This document shows, piece after piece, positions 44,454 to 54,057 of a stretch of 64,000 nucleotides of DNA; position 1 is the first letter of the stretch, and the number at the start of each line of letters is the position of its first letter. Source of the stretch: Polyangium fumosum (GTDB taxonomy: Bacteria; Myxococcota_A; Polyangia; Polyangiales; Polyangiaceae). The translations under genes were made by a program, and so were the position numbers. The stretch is from the NCBI RefSeq assembly GCF_005144585.1, contig NZ_SSMQ01000035.1, positions 1 through 64,000 on the forward strand, given 5' to 3'. A model generated the notes under the pieces. It had not been told where the DNA came from. It searched no databases and saw nothing but the letters and a program-made list of their open reading frames with translations.

Positions 44454-44560
44454 TTGAAAAACTGCGCTTCGCGCAGTTTTTCAACCCTGGGTCCAGCGCC
44501 TCGCTGGTCCGGGGTCGAGGGGGCGGACAGCCCCCCGCGGGGACCGGGGCGGCGCCCCGG
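44454..44560 (+). repeat. Multi-hairpin dispersed repeat, copy C, with compensatory changes
   Basis: The long stem reads TTGAAAAACTGCGC (44454-44467) and GCGCAGTTTTTCAA (44471-44484). Relative to copies A and B three positions differ in the left arm and the matching three differ in the right arm, so all 14 pairs remain. Downstream hairpins are GGTCCAGCGCCTCGCTGGTCC and CCGGGGC/GCCCCGG. Confidence 0.85.
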
Positions 44561-44579
44561 TGCGGCGCTTCCGTTTGCT

Positions 44580-45308
44580 TCAGGGAGGCGTGATGATGTG
44601 GTGCTCGTCTTCGGACGATGCGTTCATGGTCGCCCGCTTGCCGAGGCGATCCTCGTACCAGCGACGTGCCACGCGGCCGGCCACGTCACGGCTGCCGAGG
44701 CCAAAGGCGAGCGCTGCGGCGAGCGCGATGGCCCCGAGCGTCAGCGAGAAGGCGAGCGTCACGATCTCCTCGGCGATCTGGAGTTCTCGCAGCGCCATGA
44801 ACGCGCCGAGCGCCAGGATGCCCGCCCGGATCGCGCCTGCGACGAGCGGACGTTGCGACGTCGTCGGCGCCTCGCCTGGCACGCTTGCTCCGTTCGTCTC
44901 CAGCATCCGCGCGCGCACCCAGTTCGCGAACAGGAGCGCGGCGCCGAAGATCACCGCCGCTGCCAGCACGTGCGGCAGGTACGCGATGATCGCCGCGATC
45001 CCTGCGGCCACCGCGCCGAGCCGCCACACGTCGGCCGTGTACATCAGCACGATGAGCATCGTCACCCAGAAGACGATCGACGCGCCCCAGCGGGAACCTT
45101 GCTCCGTTCGGTCCGCTCGCACCGCGATGCCCAGCCTGTCGACCAGCCGGTCGAAGCCCACCCGGTGCAGGAGGGGCCTCGTGATCGAGGCGAGCAGCTT
45201 CGCGATGAAATAGCCGACCACCAGGATGGCGAGACCCCACAGGAGATCCGGCAGAAACGCGAGGAAATCGTTCCACGCAGCCCTGAGCCAAAACGTGCTC
45301 CGATCCAT
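44580..45308 (-). CDS. Mechanosensitive-channel-related membrane protein (conserved TM-helix repeat)
   Basis: The 242-aa protein starts MDRSTFWLRAAWNDF after a GGAGG site. It has about five membrane helices with the MscS-associated TM-helix repeat twice: LLWGLAILVVGYFIAKLLASITRPLLHRVG and VLAAAVIFGAALLFANWVRARML, plus SLTLGAIALAAALAFGLGSRDVAGRVA, a segment close to the pore helix of MscS-like channels. The cytoplasmic vestibule of true MscS is absent, so it may be a small conductance channel or a regulatory homologue. Confidence 0.8.
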   Translation of the reverse strand: MDRSTFWLRAAWNDFLAFLPDLLWGLAILVVGYFIAKLLASITRPLLHRVGFDRLVDRLGIAVRADRTEQGSRWGASIVFWVTMLIVLMYTADVWRLGAVAAGIAAIIAYLPHVLAAAVIFGAALLFANWVRARMLETNGASVPGEAPTTSQRPLVAGAIRAGILALGAFMALRELQIAEEIVTLAFSLTLGAIALAAALAFGLGSRDVAGRVARRWYEDRLGKRATMNASSEDEHHIITPP

Positions 45309-45428
45309 GTTCGGTCCTCCGACCCGGAGGCCAATGCAATGCGCGGACCGGCTCGACGGGGACGTTTTCTCCGCGCGCTCCACGCCGTTCGTCCGGCGCG
45401 CGCGGGAACATCATGCATCGACGTATCG

Positions 45429-46025
45429 TCAGGAGTGCGGCGCGGCGGGCGCGGGCGGAGGCGGCTCCTTCGCCGGCATGTTCCGGCGAATGTAGAGCGC
45501 GGCGCCGGCGCCGATGAGCGCGGCCAGCACGACCGCGAGAATCCAGATCGCCGTCGCCGGGTTGCTTGCGGGCTCGGGGCGCGAGGAGACCTTCGCCGAC
45601 GAAGGCGCGCTGTGCGGCGCCGAATGCGGCACGAAGAGCGCGGACGGCGGGGCCGGGCGTGGGCTTGCCGGGCCGAACGGTGACATGAGCGCTTCGGGCG
45701 GCGCGGGGCGCTCGCCTGGAGCGAGCGGGGGTTTGGCGCGTCCGGGCGAGATGCGTACGGTGGGCATGCGCCGCGGGTCGACGCTGCTCGCGATGGCGAC
45801 CTTGCCTGCGGTCTCCGCGGGGTCCGGCACGTGCGCCGCGGGGAGCGCCGTGGGCCCCACATAGGCCCGCGCCTCGCGCTCGCCGCCGCCGACGAGGACG
45901 TTCGCTTGGTTCGGAGGGGCCGAGGGCCTGAGGACGGGGGGCGGCTCGGGCGACCCCCCCGCTCCGAACGAGGGATCGACGAGATCGCCGTCGTGCTCCG
46001 AATCCGAGGGTCTTCTCGAGCTCAT
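45429..46025 (-). CDS. Proline-rich protein with one C-terminal membrane helix
   Basis: The 198-aa protein starts MSSRRPSDSEHDGDL. The first 150 residues are low-complexity, rich in Pro, Ala and Ser, with no domain; a single helix follows (ATAIWILAVVLAALIGAGAALYI) and then a short proline-rich tail, RRNMPAKEPPPPAPAAPHS. Such tail-anchored disordered proteins are common in myxobacteria. No family recognised; topology probably N-in. Its promoter region faces the large signalling gene at 46419. Confidence 0.55.
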   Translation of the reverse strand: MSSRRPSDSEHDGDLVDPSFGAGGSPEPPPVLRPSAPPNQANVLVGGGEREARAYVGPTALPAAHVPDPAETAGKVAIASSVDPRRMPTVRISPGRAKPPLAPGERPAPPEALMSPFGPASPRPAPPSALFVPHSAPHSAPSSAKVSSRPEPASNPATAIWILAVVLAALIGAGAALYIRRNMPAKEPPPPAPAAPHS

Positions 46026-46418
46026 GCGTCTCTTCACGCACCCCCTCGTCGCCGCGCTCCGCGGCGGCGGCGCCGTCTCGACGACGGAAGCACGGGGGCA
46101 CTTTTTGCGTATCCCAGGCCCGCGAGGCCGCCAAGGGGGTATCGCGCGGCATGCGCCACTTTCCGCCCGCGCCGCTCCCGGGCCTCGTTCGCAGGGCTTT
46201 CGCGCGTGCGCATGGGACGACAGCCAACGCCGGCGGGATCACGTGCGCCCTGTCGTCAAGCTTCCGTTGATTTTTGCTCGCGTCCCTTGCACTCTGCGCT
46301 CTGGCGTCGCGTGGCGCCCACGCCCGCATCGGGCCTCTTTGCTCGGTGCGTCGTGGGGGTCGCCGGAGCGCCGCGGCGGCGCGAGCTTGCCGCTTTCGGA
46401 GCGCCGGAATCCACGGAC
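46026..46418. other. Divergent promoter region
   Basis: About 390 bp between divergent genes. I see no gene. Frames reading through from 45831 on the plus strand are extensions of the next gene without coding character. No convincing promoter hexamers or repeats are visible. Confidence 0.5.
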
Positions 46419-49400
46419 ATGAACCCGCTCGTCCCCGACTTCATCCTGTACCAGGACACGAGGGGGAGGACCGAAGGCAACTTCGCGGCGGCGGCGCTCT
46501 TCATCGACATCCCGGGCTTCACGAACCTGACGGAGAAGCTCTTCCCGCACGGCCGCGAGGGCGCCGAGATCCTCGCCGGCACGTTGCGCTTCTACTTCGA
46601 CCCGCTCATCGGCGCGGTGCACGAGCTCGGCGGGATCATCGTCGGCTTCGCGGGCGACGCGTTCACGGCCGTCTTCCCGCACTCGACGGGGCGCAACGTC
46701 GCCGAGCACGCGCTCGCCGCGGCGCTCAAGATGCGCCAGTTCTTCTTGAACCGCGCCGTCCGCGCGACGCGCTTCGGCACGTTCCCCTTCTCGTACAAGG
46801 TCGGCCTCTCGTGGGGCGCCGTCGAGTGGGGCATCGTCCGCACCTCGCCCGAGCGCGCGTACAGCTACTTCCGCGGCCCTGCGATCGACAAGTGCGCGTT
46901 GATCGAGCACCACGCCGAGAAGGGCGACATCCTCATGGATCTCGCCTTCCAGCAGCGCATCGCGGGCCGCGCCGTCACGCCCGTCGCCGAGGGCGTGCTC
47001 AAGCTCGCGGACACGTCCGACATGCCGCTACCGCCCGTGCCGCGCGTCCGCCCGCACGGCGAAGGCGCGCACTTCGTCCCGCCGGGCATCCGCGACATGC
47101 CGCCGCAGGGCGAGTTCCGCCACGTCACGAGCGTCTTCGTCTCGTTTGATCAGATCCCGAGCTTCGAGGACCTGATCAAGCTCGTCGACGTCGAGGCGAG
47201 CCGCTACGGAGGCACGTTCACGGGCGTCGACTCGGGCGACAAGGGCATCAACTGCTTGATCCACTTCGGCGCGCCGATCACGCACGAGAACGACACCGAG
47301 CGCGCGCTCGACTTCGCGCTCGGCCTCCGCAAGAACGCGCCGAAGGGGATGCAGATCCGCGCCGGCATCACCCACGGCCTCCGGTACGCGGGCTTCAACG
47401 GCGGCACCGAGCGGCAGGAGTTCGCGTGCCTCGGCCCCGCGACGAACCTCGCGGCGCGCCTCATGATGAGCGCGCCGTGGAAGGAGCTCTGGTGCGACGG
47501 CGAGGTCTCCGGGCGCGCCCAGGGCACGCACCACTTCAAGCCCGCGGGGGATCACCGCTTCAAGGGCTTCGAGCAGCCGATCAGCGTCTACACCCTCGAT
47601 CGCAAGCGCGTCGCCGTGCAGCGCGAGTTCCTCGCCCGCGGCCTCGTCGGGCGCGAGCAGGAGCTCGGGGTCCTCACGACGCACCTCGCCCCGATCTTCG
47701 CCGGCCAGAACGCGGGCATCGTCTACGTCGACGGCGAGCCGGGCCTCGGCAAGAGCTTCCTCGTCGACACGTACCGCCGCAAGCTCGAGGACAACAAGAA
47801 AGAGCGCCCGATCCTCTGGATCGACGCGCGTTGTGATCAGACGCTCCGGTCGAGCTTGAACCCCTTCGAGTACGCGCTGAAGGAGTACTTCGTCCAGACG
47901 TCGGCGACGGGCCGCGAGGAGAAACACGTCAACTTCGACGACGCCCTCGATCGCTTGATCGACCGCCTCCCGGACAGCGAGGCCCTGCTCAAGCGCGAGC
48001 TCGAAAAGGCCCGCAGCGTCTTCGCCGCGATGATCGGCATCCGCTGGGACGGCTCGGTCTACGAGCGCATGGATCCCAAGCTCCGCTTCGCCGGCACGCT
48101 CGCCGCGCTCTCGCTCTGGCTCCGCGCCGAGAGCCTCCTCCAGCCCGTGATCTTCCACCTCGAAGACGCGCACTGGGCCGACGGCGACTCGCTCGAAGCG
48201 GTCAGCCACGTCGCGCAGGCCGTCAAGGATTGCCCCGTCGCGATCCTCTGCACCTGCCGCAACAACGACGACGGCAGCCCCTTCCGCATCGAGCTCGACG
48301 AGAATGTCCCGCAGCACGCCGTCACGCTCGGCCCGCTCTCGCGCGACAAGCTGCGCGAGCTCGCCGAGGGCCTCATGGGCGGCCCCGTCTCCGAGGTGCT
48401 CGCCATGTTCCTGAGCGAAAACGCGAACGGCAATCCGTTCTTCGCGCAGGAGATCATGACGTACTGGCTCGAAGCGAATCAGCTCGCGGGCAAGAAGAAA
48501 GAGAAGGAGGACACGGGCGTCTCGACGCCGAGCATTTTCCTCCTCCCGAACGACGTCAACAGCCTGCTCATCGCGCGGCTCGATCGCCTCGAACCCAAGG
48601 TCAAGCGTGTCGTCCAGGCCGCCGCCACGCTCGGCCGCGAGTTCGATCTGCGCATCCTCTCGCGCATGATGGACGACGACCCGCTCTTGCCCGAGCTCGT
48701 CCGTGTCGGCGAGGAGCAGTGCATCTGGTCGCCCATTCTTGCGCATGGGGGCTACGCGCAGGCGAGCGGAGCTACGCCCCCAAACCCCCCGTCGAAGGGC
48801 CGCTACCGCTTCAGCAACGTGCTCTTGCGGAACGCGGCCTACGAGATGCAGTCCCGCGCGCGCTTGCAGGAGCTGCACCGCCGCGCGGCCGAGGCCATCG
48901 AGGTCGCGCACGAGGACGACCTCACGGGGCAGCTCACCGCGCTCGGGCGCCACTGGCAACGCGCCGGACAACCGAAGCGCGCCCGCTGGTACTTCCTCGC
49001 CGGCGCGCGCAAGGCCGCCGAGCGATACGCCCACGGCGAGGCCAAGCGCCTTTACCGCGCCTACTTCAAGCTCACGACCGAGCCCACGCTGGAGAGCGTC
49101 GTCGTGCGTTACGAGTTCGGCCGCGACGTCCTCGAGCTCCAGGGCCGGCACGAGGAGGCCATGCAGGAGCACGTGCGTGTCCTCGACGAGGCGCAGAAGC
49201 TCGGCGATCGCGCCTCCGAGGCGCTCGGCCTGCTCGGCCTCGGCCGCGTCAACTGGGCGACGGGGCGCATCGAGAGCGCGCGCGCCTTCTACGAGCAGGC
49301 GCTCACGACGGCGCGCGAGGCGCAGAGCTTGTGGAACGAGGGGCTCGCGCTGAAGAGCCTCGCGGTCTTGCACAAGGAGCAAGGCCGGTTCGAGCTCGCG

Positions 49401-49568
49401 CGCACCTTCTTCGAGCAGGCCCTCGACATCGCGCGCAAGGTCGGAAATCGCCGCGACGAGGGCAAGATCCTGAGTGACCTCGCCAGCCTGCACCACCAGC
49501 AGGGCCACGTGAACGAGGCCGTCGCGCTCCAGGAGCAGGCGCAAGCCATCGCTCGCGAGCTTGGCTGA
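46419..49568 (+). CDS. Dual class III cyclase-like / AAA ATPase / TPR signalling protein
   Basis: The 1049-aa protein begins MNPLVPDFILYQDTRGR. Cyclase-like domain 1 (about 18-190) keeps both metal Asp motifs, LFIDIPGFTNLTE and FAGDAFTAVF; domain 2 (about 230-400) has SVFVSFDQIPSFEDLI, lacking the first clear Asp, with GDKGINCLIHFG. An AAA/STAND-type ATPase follows with GEPGLGKS (439-446), LEDAHWADGDS and NPFFAQEI. TPRs fill the C-terminus (RASEALGLLGLGRVNWATG and onward). Residues about 776-791 are encoded by an inserted palindrome. It could make cAMP or use its cyclase folds as sensors; the neighbouring SulP protein has a cNMP-binding domain. Confidence 0.85.
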   Translation: MNPLVPDFILYQDTRGRTEGNFAAAALFIDIPGFTNLTEKLFPHGREGAEILAGTLRFYFDPLIGAVHELGGIIVGFAGDAFTAVFPHSTGRNVAEHALAAALKMRQFFLNRAVRATRFGTFPFSYKVGLSWGAVEWGIVRTSPERAYSYFRGPAIDKCALIEHHAEKGDILMDLAFQQRIAGRAVTPVAEGVLKLADTSDMPLPPVPRVRPHGEGAHFVPPGIRDMPPQGEFRHVTSVFVSFDQIPSFEDLIKLVDVEASRYGGTFTGVDSGDKGINCLIHFGAPITHENDTERALDFALGLRKNAPKGMQIRAGITHGLRYAGFNGGTERQEFACLGPATNLAARLMMSAPWKELWCDGEVSGRAQGTHHFKPAGDHRFKGFEQPISVYTLDRKRVAVQREFLARGLVGREQELGVLTTHLAPIFAGQNAGIVYVDGEPGLGKSFLVDTYRRKLEDNKKERPILWIDARCDQTLRSSLNPFEYALKEYFVQTSATGREEKHVNFDDALDRLIDRLPDSEALLKRELEKARSVFAAMIGIRWDGSVYERMDPKLRFAGTLAALSLWLRAESLLQPVIFHLEDAHWADGDSLEAVSHVAQAVKDCPVAILCTCRNNDDGSPFRIELDENVPQHAVTLGPLSRDKLRELAEGLMGGPVSEVLAMFLSENANGNPFFAQEIMTYWLEANQLAGKKKEKEDTGVSTPSIFLLPNDVNSLLIARLDRLEPKVKRVVQAAATLGREFDLRILSRMMDDDPLLPELVRVGEEQCIWSPILAHGGYAQASGATPPNPPSKGRYRFSNVLLRNAAYEMQSRARLQELHRRAAEAIEVAHEDDLTGQLTALGRHWQRAGQPKRARWYFLAGARKAAERYAHGEAKRLYRAYFKLTTEPTLESVVVRYEFGRDVLELQGRHEEAMQEHVRVLDEAQKLGDRASEALGLLGLGRVNWATGRIESARAFYEQALTTAREAQSLWNEGLALKSLAVLHKEQGRFELARTFFEQALDIARKVGNRRDEGKILSDLASLHHQQGHVNEAVALQEQAQAIARELG
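48744..48790 (+). repeat. Palindromic element embedded in frame in the cyclase/ATPase/TPR gene
   Basis: The element starts CATGGGGGCTACGC and ends GCTACGCCCCCAAACCCCCC. It encodes HGGYAQASGATPPNPP, interrupting ordinary sequence between WSPI and RYRFSN. It matches 63172-63214 closely at both ends and shares GCCCC(C)AAACCCC with 6907-6970. Confidence 0.65.
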
Positions 49569-49694
49569 GTTCAAACGAACGCTGTCCCGGGGGCGGCGGC
49601 TGTGGGCTCGGGGGCGACCATGTGCGCTGCTCTTGCCAGGGGCGCCCCTGTTCGCAGAAGATGGCGGCCCCCCGAGCTTCTCCCGACGACGACG

Positions 49695-51932
49695 ATGGAA
49701 GGGCAGCAGAGTCCGCCGATGCCTTCGACGCCCGCGCCCTCCCTCGGGCGTGGGCTCCGTGGATCGCGCGTCCTGTCCGGCCTCTTCGCGGGCGCCATGT
49801 CGGGCACCCTCGTCGCCACGTTCAGCATCACGCTCGCGGCGCTCATTTTCTCCGGCAATCTGACGAGGTACCTGCCGGCGGGCATCGGCATGGCCCTCGC
49901 GGGCTCGGCCATCATCGGCGCGATCGTCGCCCTCGGCAGCTCCTACCGCGCCGTCATCGCCGCGCCGCAGGAGAACACGGCCGTCGTCCTCGCCCTCGTC
50001 GCCTCGGGGATCGGCAGTCACATCACGGCCAAGGGCGGCGATCCTTTCCCCACGATCGTCGCGGTCTGCTCGCTCTCCGCGCTCGTCACGGGGGGCCTCT
50101 TCCTCGTCCTCGGCGGCCTTCGCCTCGGCACCCTCGTCCGCTTCATCCCGTACCCCGTCGTCGGCGGGTTTCTCGCGGGCACCGGATGGCTCCTCTTCAC
50201 GGGATCCATCTCGGTCATGGTGGGCACCGAGTTCTCCCTCGCGTCCTTGCCGCTGCTGCTCCGCGCGGATGCGATCGTCAACTGGGTCCCGGGCCTCACG
50301 CTCGGGCTCTTCTTGACGATCCTGCTCCGGCGCTACCACCACTTCCTGCTCTTGCCGGGCCTGCTCGTCTTCGCCGTCGCCATGTTTTACGGCGTCCTGT
50401 ACGCGGCGGGCGGCACCGTCGCCGAGGCCCTCGATCGCGGCATGCTCCTCGGCCCCTTCCCGAGCGGCGCCCTCTGGCCGCCGATGGCGCCATCCGAGGC
50501 GCTACGCATCGACTGGGCCGAGATCGGCGCGAACGCGGGCAACCTCTTCGCGATCACCATGCTCGCGACGATCTCGATCCTGCTCAACGCCTCGGGCCTG
50601 GAGATCGCGACCGAGCGCGAGATCGACCTCGATCGGGAGCTCCGCGCGACGGGCATCGCGAACCTCGCGGCGGGCCTCGGCTTCGGCATGGTCGGCTACC
50701 TCTCGCTCAGCGAGTCGACCTTGAACCACAAGGCCGGCGCCGAGAGCCGCATCGCGGGCATCCTCTCCGCGTGCATCTGCGCCGCGGCCCTCTTCTTCGG
50801 CGCCTCGGTCTTCTCGTACTTCCCGAAGCCCGTTCTCGGCGGCTTGCTCGTCTTCCTCGGCGCGGGTTTCCTCCTCGAAACCCTCTACGACTCCTGGTTC
50901 CGCCTCCCGCGCGTCGAGTACGGCCTCGTCGTCATCATCCTCGTCGTCATCGCCTGGATCGGCTTCCTCCCGGGGATCGGCGTCGGCATCGTCGTCTCCT
51001 CCGTTCTCTTCGCGGTCAACTACAGCCGCATCGACGTCATCAAGCGCGCGGCGGTCGGCTCCGACGTCCGCAGCAACGTCGAGCGCAGCGCCGGGGACGA
51101 GCTCACGCTGGAGGAGCGCGGCAGGGAGCTCTACATCCTCCAGCTCCAGGGCTACATCTTCTTCGGCACTTCGTACACGCTGCTCAAGCGCGTGCACCAC
51201 CGCATGCTCAGCGAAGATCCCGCTCCCACGCGGTACGTCCTGCTCGACTTCCGTCACGTCGACGGCATCGACTCCTCCGCCGTCCTCTCCTTCGTCCGCC
51301 TGCGCAAGCTCGCCGTGTCGAACGGCGTCACGCTCGTGCTCACCGACCTCCCGAGCGCCGTCCGCAACCAGCTCGAACGGGGCGGGTTTGCCGACGGATC
51401 GAGGCGCGTCCGTTTCTTCCCCGACCTCGATCATGGCCTCGAGTGGTGCGAGAACGAGGTCTTGCGCGCGGCGCCGCCGAGCCTGCTCCCGCCGACGAAG
51501 CTCATCGACGAGCTTGATCGTGTCTTCCGCACCCGCGAGTTCGTCGCGGGCTTCCTCGAATACCTCGAACGTGTCGAGGCGCCCGCGGGCTACCAGATCT
51601 ACCGCCAGGGCGACGTTTCGAAGGACCTCTACCTCATCGAGTCCGGCGAGCTCACGGCCTGGCTCGAGCTCGACGGCGGCAAGACCAAGCGCCTGCGCAC
51701 GATGGGCCCGGGCACCGTCGTCGGTGAGTCGGGCCTCTACCTCGGCACGCGCCGCTCGGCCACGGTCGTCACCCTCCGGCCCACGGTCCTCTATCGCCTC
51801 TCGCTCGGCGCGCTCGAGCGCATGACGCGCGAAGCGCCGCACCTCGCGGCCGCGTTCCACCAGTTCGTCGCTTGCCTGCTCGCCGAGCGGATGGTCCTCG
51901 CGACGGGCGCATCAAAGACCCTCTTCAACTGA
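49695..51932 (+). CDS. SulP anion transporter with STAS and cyclic-nucleotide-binding domains
   Basis: Start placed at MEGQQSPPMPSTP; the frame is open to 49602. The 745-aa protein has a SulP membrane core of about 12 helices (SGLFAGAMSGTLVATFSITL, QENTAVVLALVASG, FIPYPVVGGFLAGTGW), a STAS domain (ILQLQGYIFFGTSYTLLKR, LDFRHVDGIDSSAV) and a C-terminal cNMP-binding domain (GYQIYRQGDVSKDLYLIESG, GTVVGESGLYLGTRRSATV). SulP proteins carry sulfate, bicarbonate or similar anions. The cNMP domain suggests gating by cAMP or cGMP. Upstream by 126 nt is a cyclase-domain protein, which could be the source of the signal. Confidence 0.9.
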   Translation: MEGQQSPPMPSTPAPSLGRGLRGSRVLSGLFAGAMSGTLVATFSITLAALIFSGNLTRYLPAGIGMALAGSAIIGAIVALGSSYRAVIAAPQENTAVVLALVASGIGSHITAKGGDPFPTIVAVCSLSALVTGGLFLVLGGLRLGTLVRFIPYPVVGGFLAGTGWLLFTGSISVMVGTEFSLASLPLLLRADAIVNWVPGLTLGLFLTILLRRYHHFLLLPGLLVFAVAMFYGVLYAAGGTVAEALDRGMLLGPFPSGALWPPMAPSEALRIDWAEIGANAGNLFAITMLATISILLNASGLEIATEREIDLDRELRATGIANLAAGLGFGMVGYLSLSESTLNHKAGAESRIAGILSACICAAALFFGASVFSYFPKPVLGGLLVFLGAGFLLETLYDSWFRLPRVEYGLVVIILVVIAWIGFLPGIGVGIVVSSVLFAVNYSRIDVIKRAAVGSDVRSNVERSAGDELTLEERGRELYILQLQGYIFFGTSYTLLKRVHHRMLSEDPAPTRYVLLDFRHVDGIDSSAVLSFVRLRKLAVSNGVTLVLTDLPSAVRNQLERGGFADGSRRVRFFPDLDHGLEWCENEVLRAAPPSLLPPTKLIDELDRVFRTREFVAGFLEYLERVEAPAGYQIYRQGDVSKDLYLIESGELTAWLELDGGKTKRLRTMGPGTVVGESGLYLGTRRSATVVTLRPTVLYRLSLGALERMTREAPHLAAAFHQFVACLLAERMVLATGASKTLFN

Positions 51933-51951
51933 GGCGAAAGCCCCGGGCGCC

Positions 51952-54057
51952 ATGAACATCCTCCCGAGGCTCCTCTGCACGGCGACGATGGCCGGGACGC
52001 TCCTCGCGCCGCGCCTCGCGTCGGCCGACGGCGCGCTCCGCACGGTCCTCGTCATCGACGCCTCCTCGTCGATGCGCGGCACCGATCCCAAGGAGCTCCG
52101 CAAGGTCGCGGCCGAGCTCTTCGTCGACCTCACGCGGAGCGGCGACGAGCTCGCGGTCGTTGGCTTCGACGGCGCCGCGCGCGACGCCATGGCCTCGCTC
52201 GTCGTCGTGCGGACCCCCGACGATCGCGCCGAGATCAAGCGCGCCGTCCGCGCCGTCGGCAACGACGGCAACTGGACCGATTTCACCGCCGGCCTCGAAG
52301 GCGCGCGCCGCCTCCTCGAGGCCAAGCCGCGCGCCCCGGGCGACCAGGACCTCATCGTTTTCCTCACGGACGGCCGCTGTGATCCCGACCCGCGTGGCCC
52401 GCTGGCAGACGCCGCGCGCGCGTCCGGCGGCAAGGCCCGGGTCGAACAAGTTTGTCAGGCCAAGGTTCTCGACGACCTCGTCCCCTCCCTCGGGAAAACC
52501 CGTATCTACGCCGTCGGGTTGTCCAAGAGCGCCCCCCGCGCCTTCCTCGACGACCTCGGCCGCCGCACGGGGGGCATTGGCGTCGCGACGGACCGCCCCG
52601 ACGAGCTCCCGCGCCTCTTCGCCGACATCTACGCCCGCCTCTTTGGCAGCCGCCTCTCCGAGGGCGCGTCCGCGCCTTCGATCTCGGTCCCCGTCGACGA
52701 AGGGGCGAGCTCGCTCGACCTCGTCCTCGTCGGCCCCCCAAAGCTCGGCATGCGCCTCTTCGACCCGAAGGGCGCGGAGGTCTCCACCACGGGCGACCGT
52801 CCCGGCGTGTATTTCTCGGACAACCCTGCGTACCGCCTCCTGCGCCTCGACGCCCCCGAGCCCGGCGCGTATCGCCTCGACGTCGCCGGCGGCGGCACCG
52901 GCGGCCGGTATGCGGTCCTGCAAAACCTCGACTTGCATCTCGCATTCCCGGGTTTGCCTGAGGTCCTCGAAATCGGCAAGAGCGCCACCCTGAAGCTCCG
53001 CCTCGCCACCCCGGGCGGCAAAGCCCCCTCGAAGACCTTCCTCGACCGCCACGCGTTTTCCCTCGCGGCCGTGGAAGGCGTGAACGCCTGCGACGACGTG
53101 GCCCTCGCCGCGGCGGCCCCCATTCCCCTCCGCGCGCTCCCGGACGGCTCGTTCGAGGCCACGATCACGCCCTCGAAAAAGGGTGCCTTGTGCCTCCTCG
53201 GCCGCATGAGCCCGGGGGAATCCGGCGTCCTCACGCGCGAGACGCGCAGCGCCGCCGTCCGCGTCATTCCTCCGATTCACCTGAAGGCCACCCTCACCAC
53301 GCCGTTTGGCGTGATGAAACAAGGCACCGTCAACACCGCGTCGATCTCCCTCGAAGGCAGTGAGGTCGGCGAGCTCATCTTCGCCGATATCGAAAAGGAA
53401 GGCCTCGCCCCGGGGATGTCCCTCTCGCGCCGCGACGTCGAGATTGGCCCTGCCACGGCCAAGCGCCTCGATATCGCCCTCGTCGTCGGCCGCGACGCGC
53501 CCCCGGGCCCGCGCGAGATCACGCTCCGCATCGTCCCCAAGAAGCCGCAGGGCTTCGAGGATCGCGCGGTCACCGTCCGCGTCCCGGTCACGATCGTCCC
53601 GCTCACGTTTTGGGAGCGATATGGCCGCACCCTTCAAGGCGGCCTCCTCTGCCTCTTTACCTTGTTCTTGGTCCTCGGCCTCATGCTCCCGGCGCGATTC
53701 CGGCGCACGGCGATCCTCCATTACGAAGATCGCCGCGACCCCGATCTCCCGCGCCAGGCCAAGTTCCCGCTCGGGGCCAAGGCGCGCGCGGGTCTTTATC
53801 GATCGGCGCGTGTCACCGTCGGCCCGATGGGCCCCGTGCTGCGCGGCGGCGTCGTCGAGCTCCGCGCCGGCCCCGGCGGCGCCGTCCTCGCCCGTCCTGC
53901 GGCGGGCAAACGCGCGACGGAGCTCCCGCGCGACGACGATTTCAGCGCGGGCGAGCCCCGCGAGCCCCGGCTCGTGAAAGGCTGGTTCCGCGTCTCTCCG
54001 GGGGTGAAATACGCGATCGAGGGGACGGGGCTCGTCTTCTGGTGGAATCCGCGGTAG
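51952..54057 (+). CDS. Membrane-anchored VWA-domain protein
   Basis: The 701-aa protein has a signal peptide (MNILPRLLCTATMAGTLLAP) and a VWA domain with MIDAS DASSS (36-40), NWTDFTAGLEGAR and IVFLTDGRCDPD, showing an intact metal site. A long region of beta-sandwich-like repeats follows, then a single membrane helix (GGLLCLFTLFLVLGLML) near residue 575 and a cytoplasmic C-terminal domain (from about 590). This places the VWA outside the inner membrane. It follows the SulP gene by 19 nt. VWA genes commonly neighbour large tubulin-like genes, and one lies 3.5 kb downstream. Confidence 0.85.
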   Translation: MNILPRLLCTATMAGTLLAPRLASADGALRTVLVIDASSSMRGTDPKELRKVAAELFVDLTRSGDELAVVGFDGAARDAMASLVVVRTPDDRAEIKRAVRAVGNDGNWTDFTAGLEGARRLLEAKPRAPGDQDLIVFLTDGRCDPDPRGPLADAARASGGKARVEQVCQAKVLDDLVPSLGKTRIYAVGLSKSAPRAFLDDLGRRTGGIGVATDRPDELPRLFADIYARLFGSRLSEGASAPSISVPVDEGASSLDLVLVGPPKLGMRLFDPKGAEVSTTGDRPGVYFSDNPAYRLLRLDAPEPGAYRLDVAGGGTGGRYAVLQNLDLHLAFPGLPEVLEIGKSATLKLRLATPGGKAPSKTFLDRHAFSLAAVEGVNACDDVALAAAAPIPLRALPDGSFEATITPSKKGALCLLGRMSPGESGVLTRETRSAAVRVIPPIHLKATLTTPFGVMKQGTVNTASISLEGSEVGELIFADIEKEGLAPGMSLSRRDVEIGPATAKRLDIALVVGRDAPPGPREITLRIVPKKPQGFEDRAVTVRVPVTIVPLTFWERYGRTLQGGLLCLFTLFLVLGLMLPARFRRTAILHYEDRRDPDLPRQAKFPLGAKARAGLYRSARVTVGPMGPVLRGGVVELRAGPGGAVLARPAAGKRATELPRDDDFSAGEPREPRLVKGWFRVSPGVKYAIEGTGLVFWWNPR

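Larger units (their letters stand above)
44158..44579. other. Intergenic interval with two converging multi-hairpin repeats
   Basis: About 420 bp between two minus-strand genes, without a gene. Repeat copies B (reverse) and C (forward) point their long hairpins toward each other across a 90-bp centre (44363-44453). Confidence 0.75.

Noticed and set aside
47028-50342. 1104-codon minus-strand frame opposite the cyclase/ATPase/TPR and SulP genes
   Set aside because: It has no domain, and composition mirrors the codon bias of the real genes.
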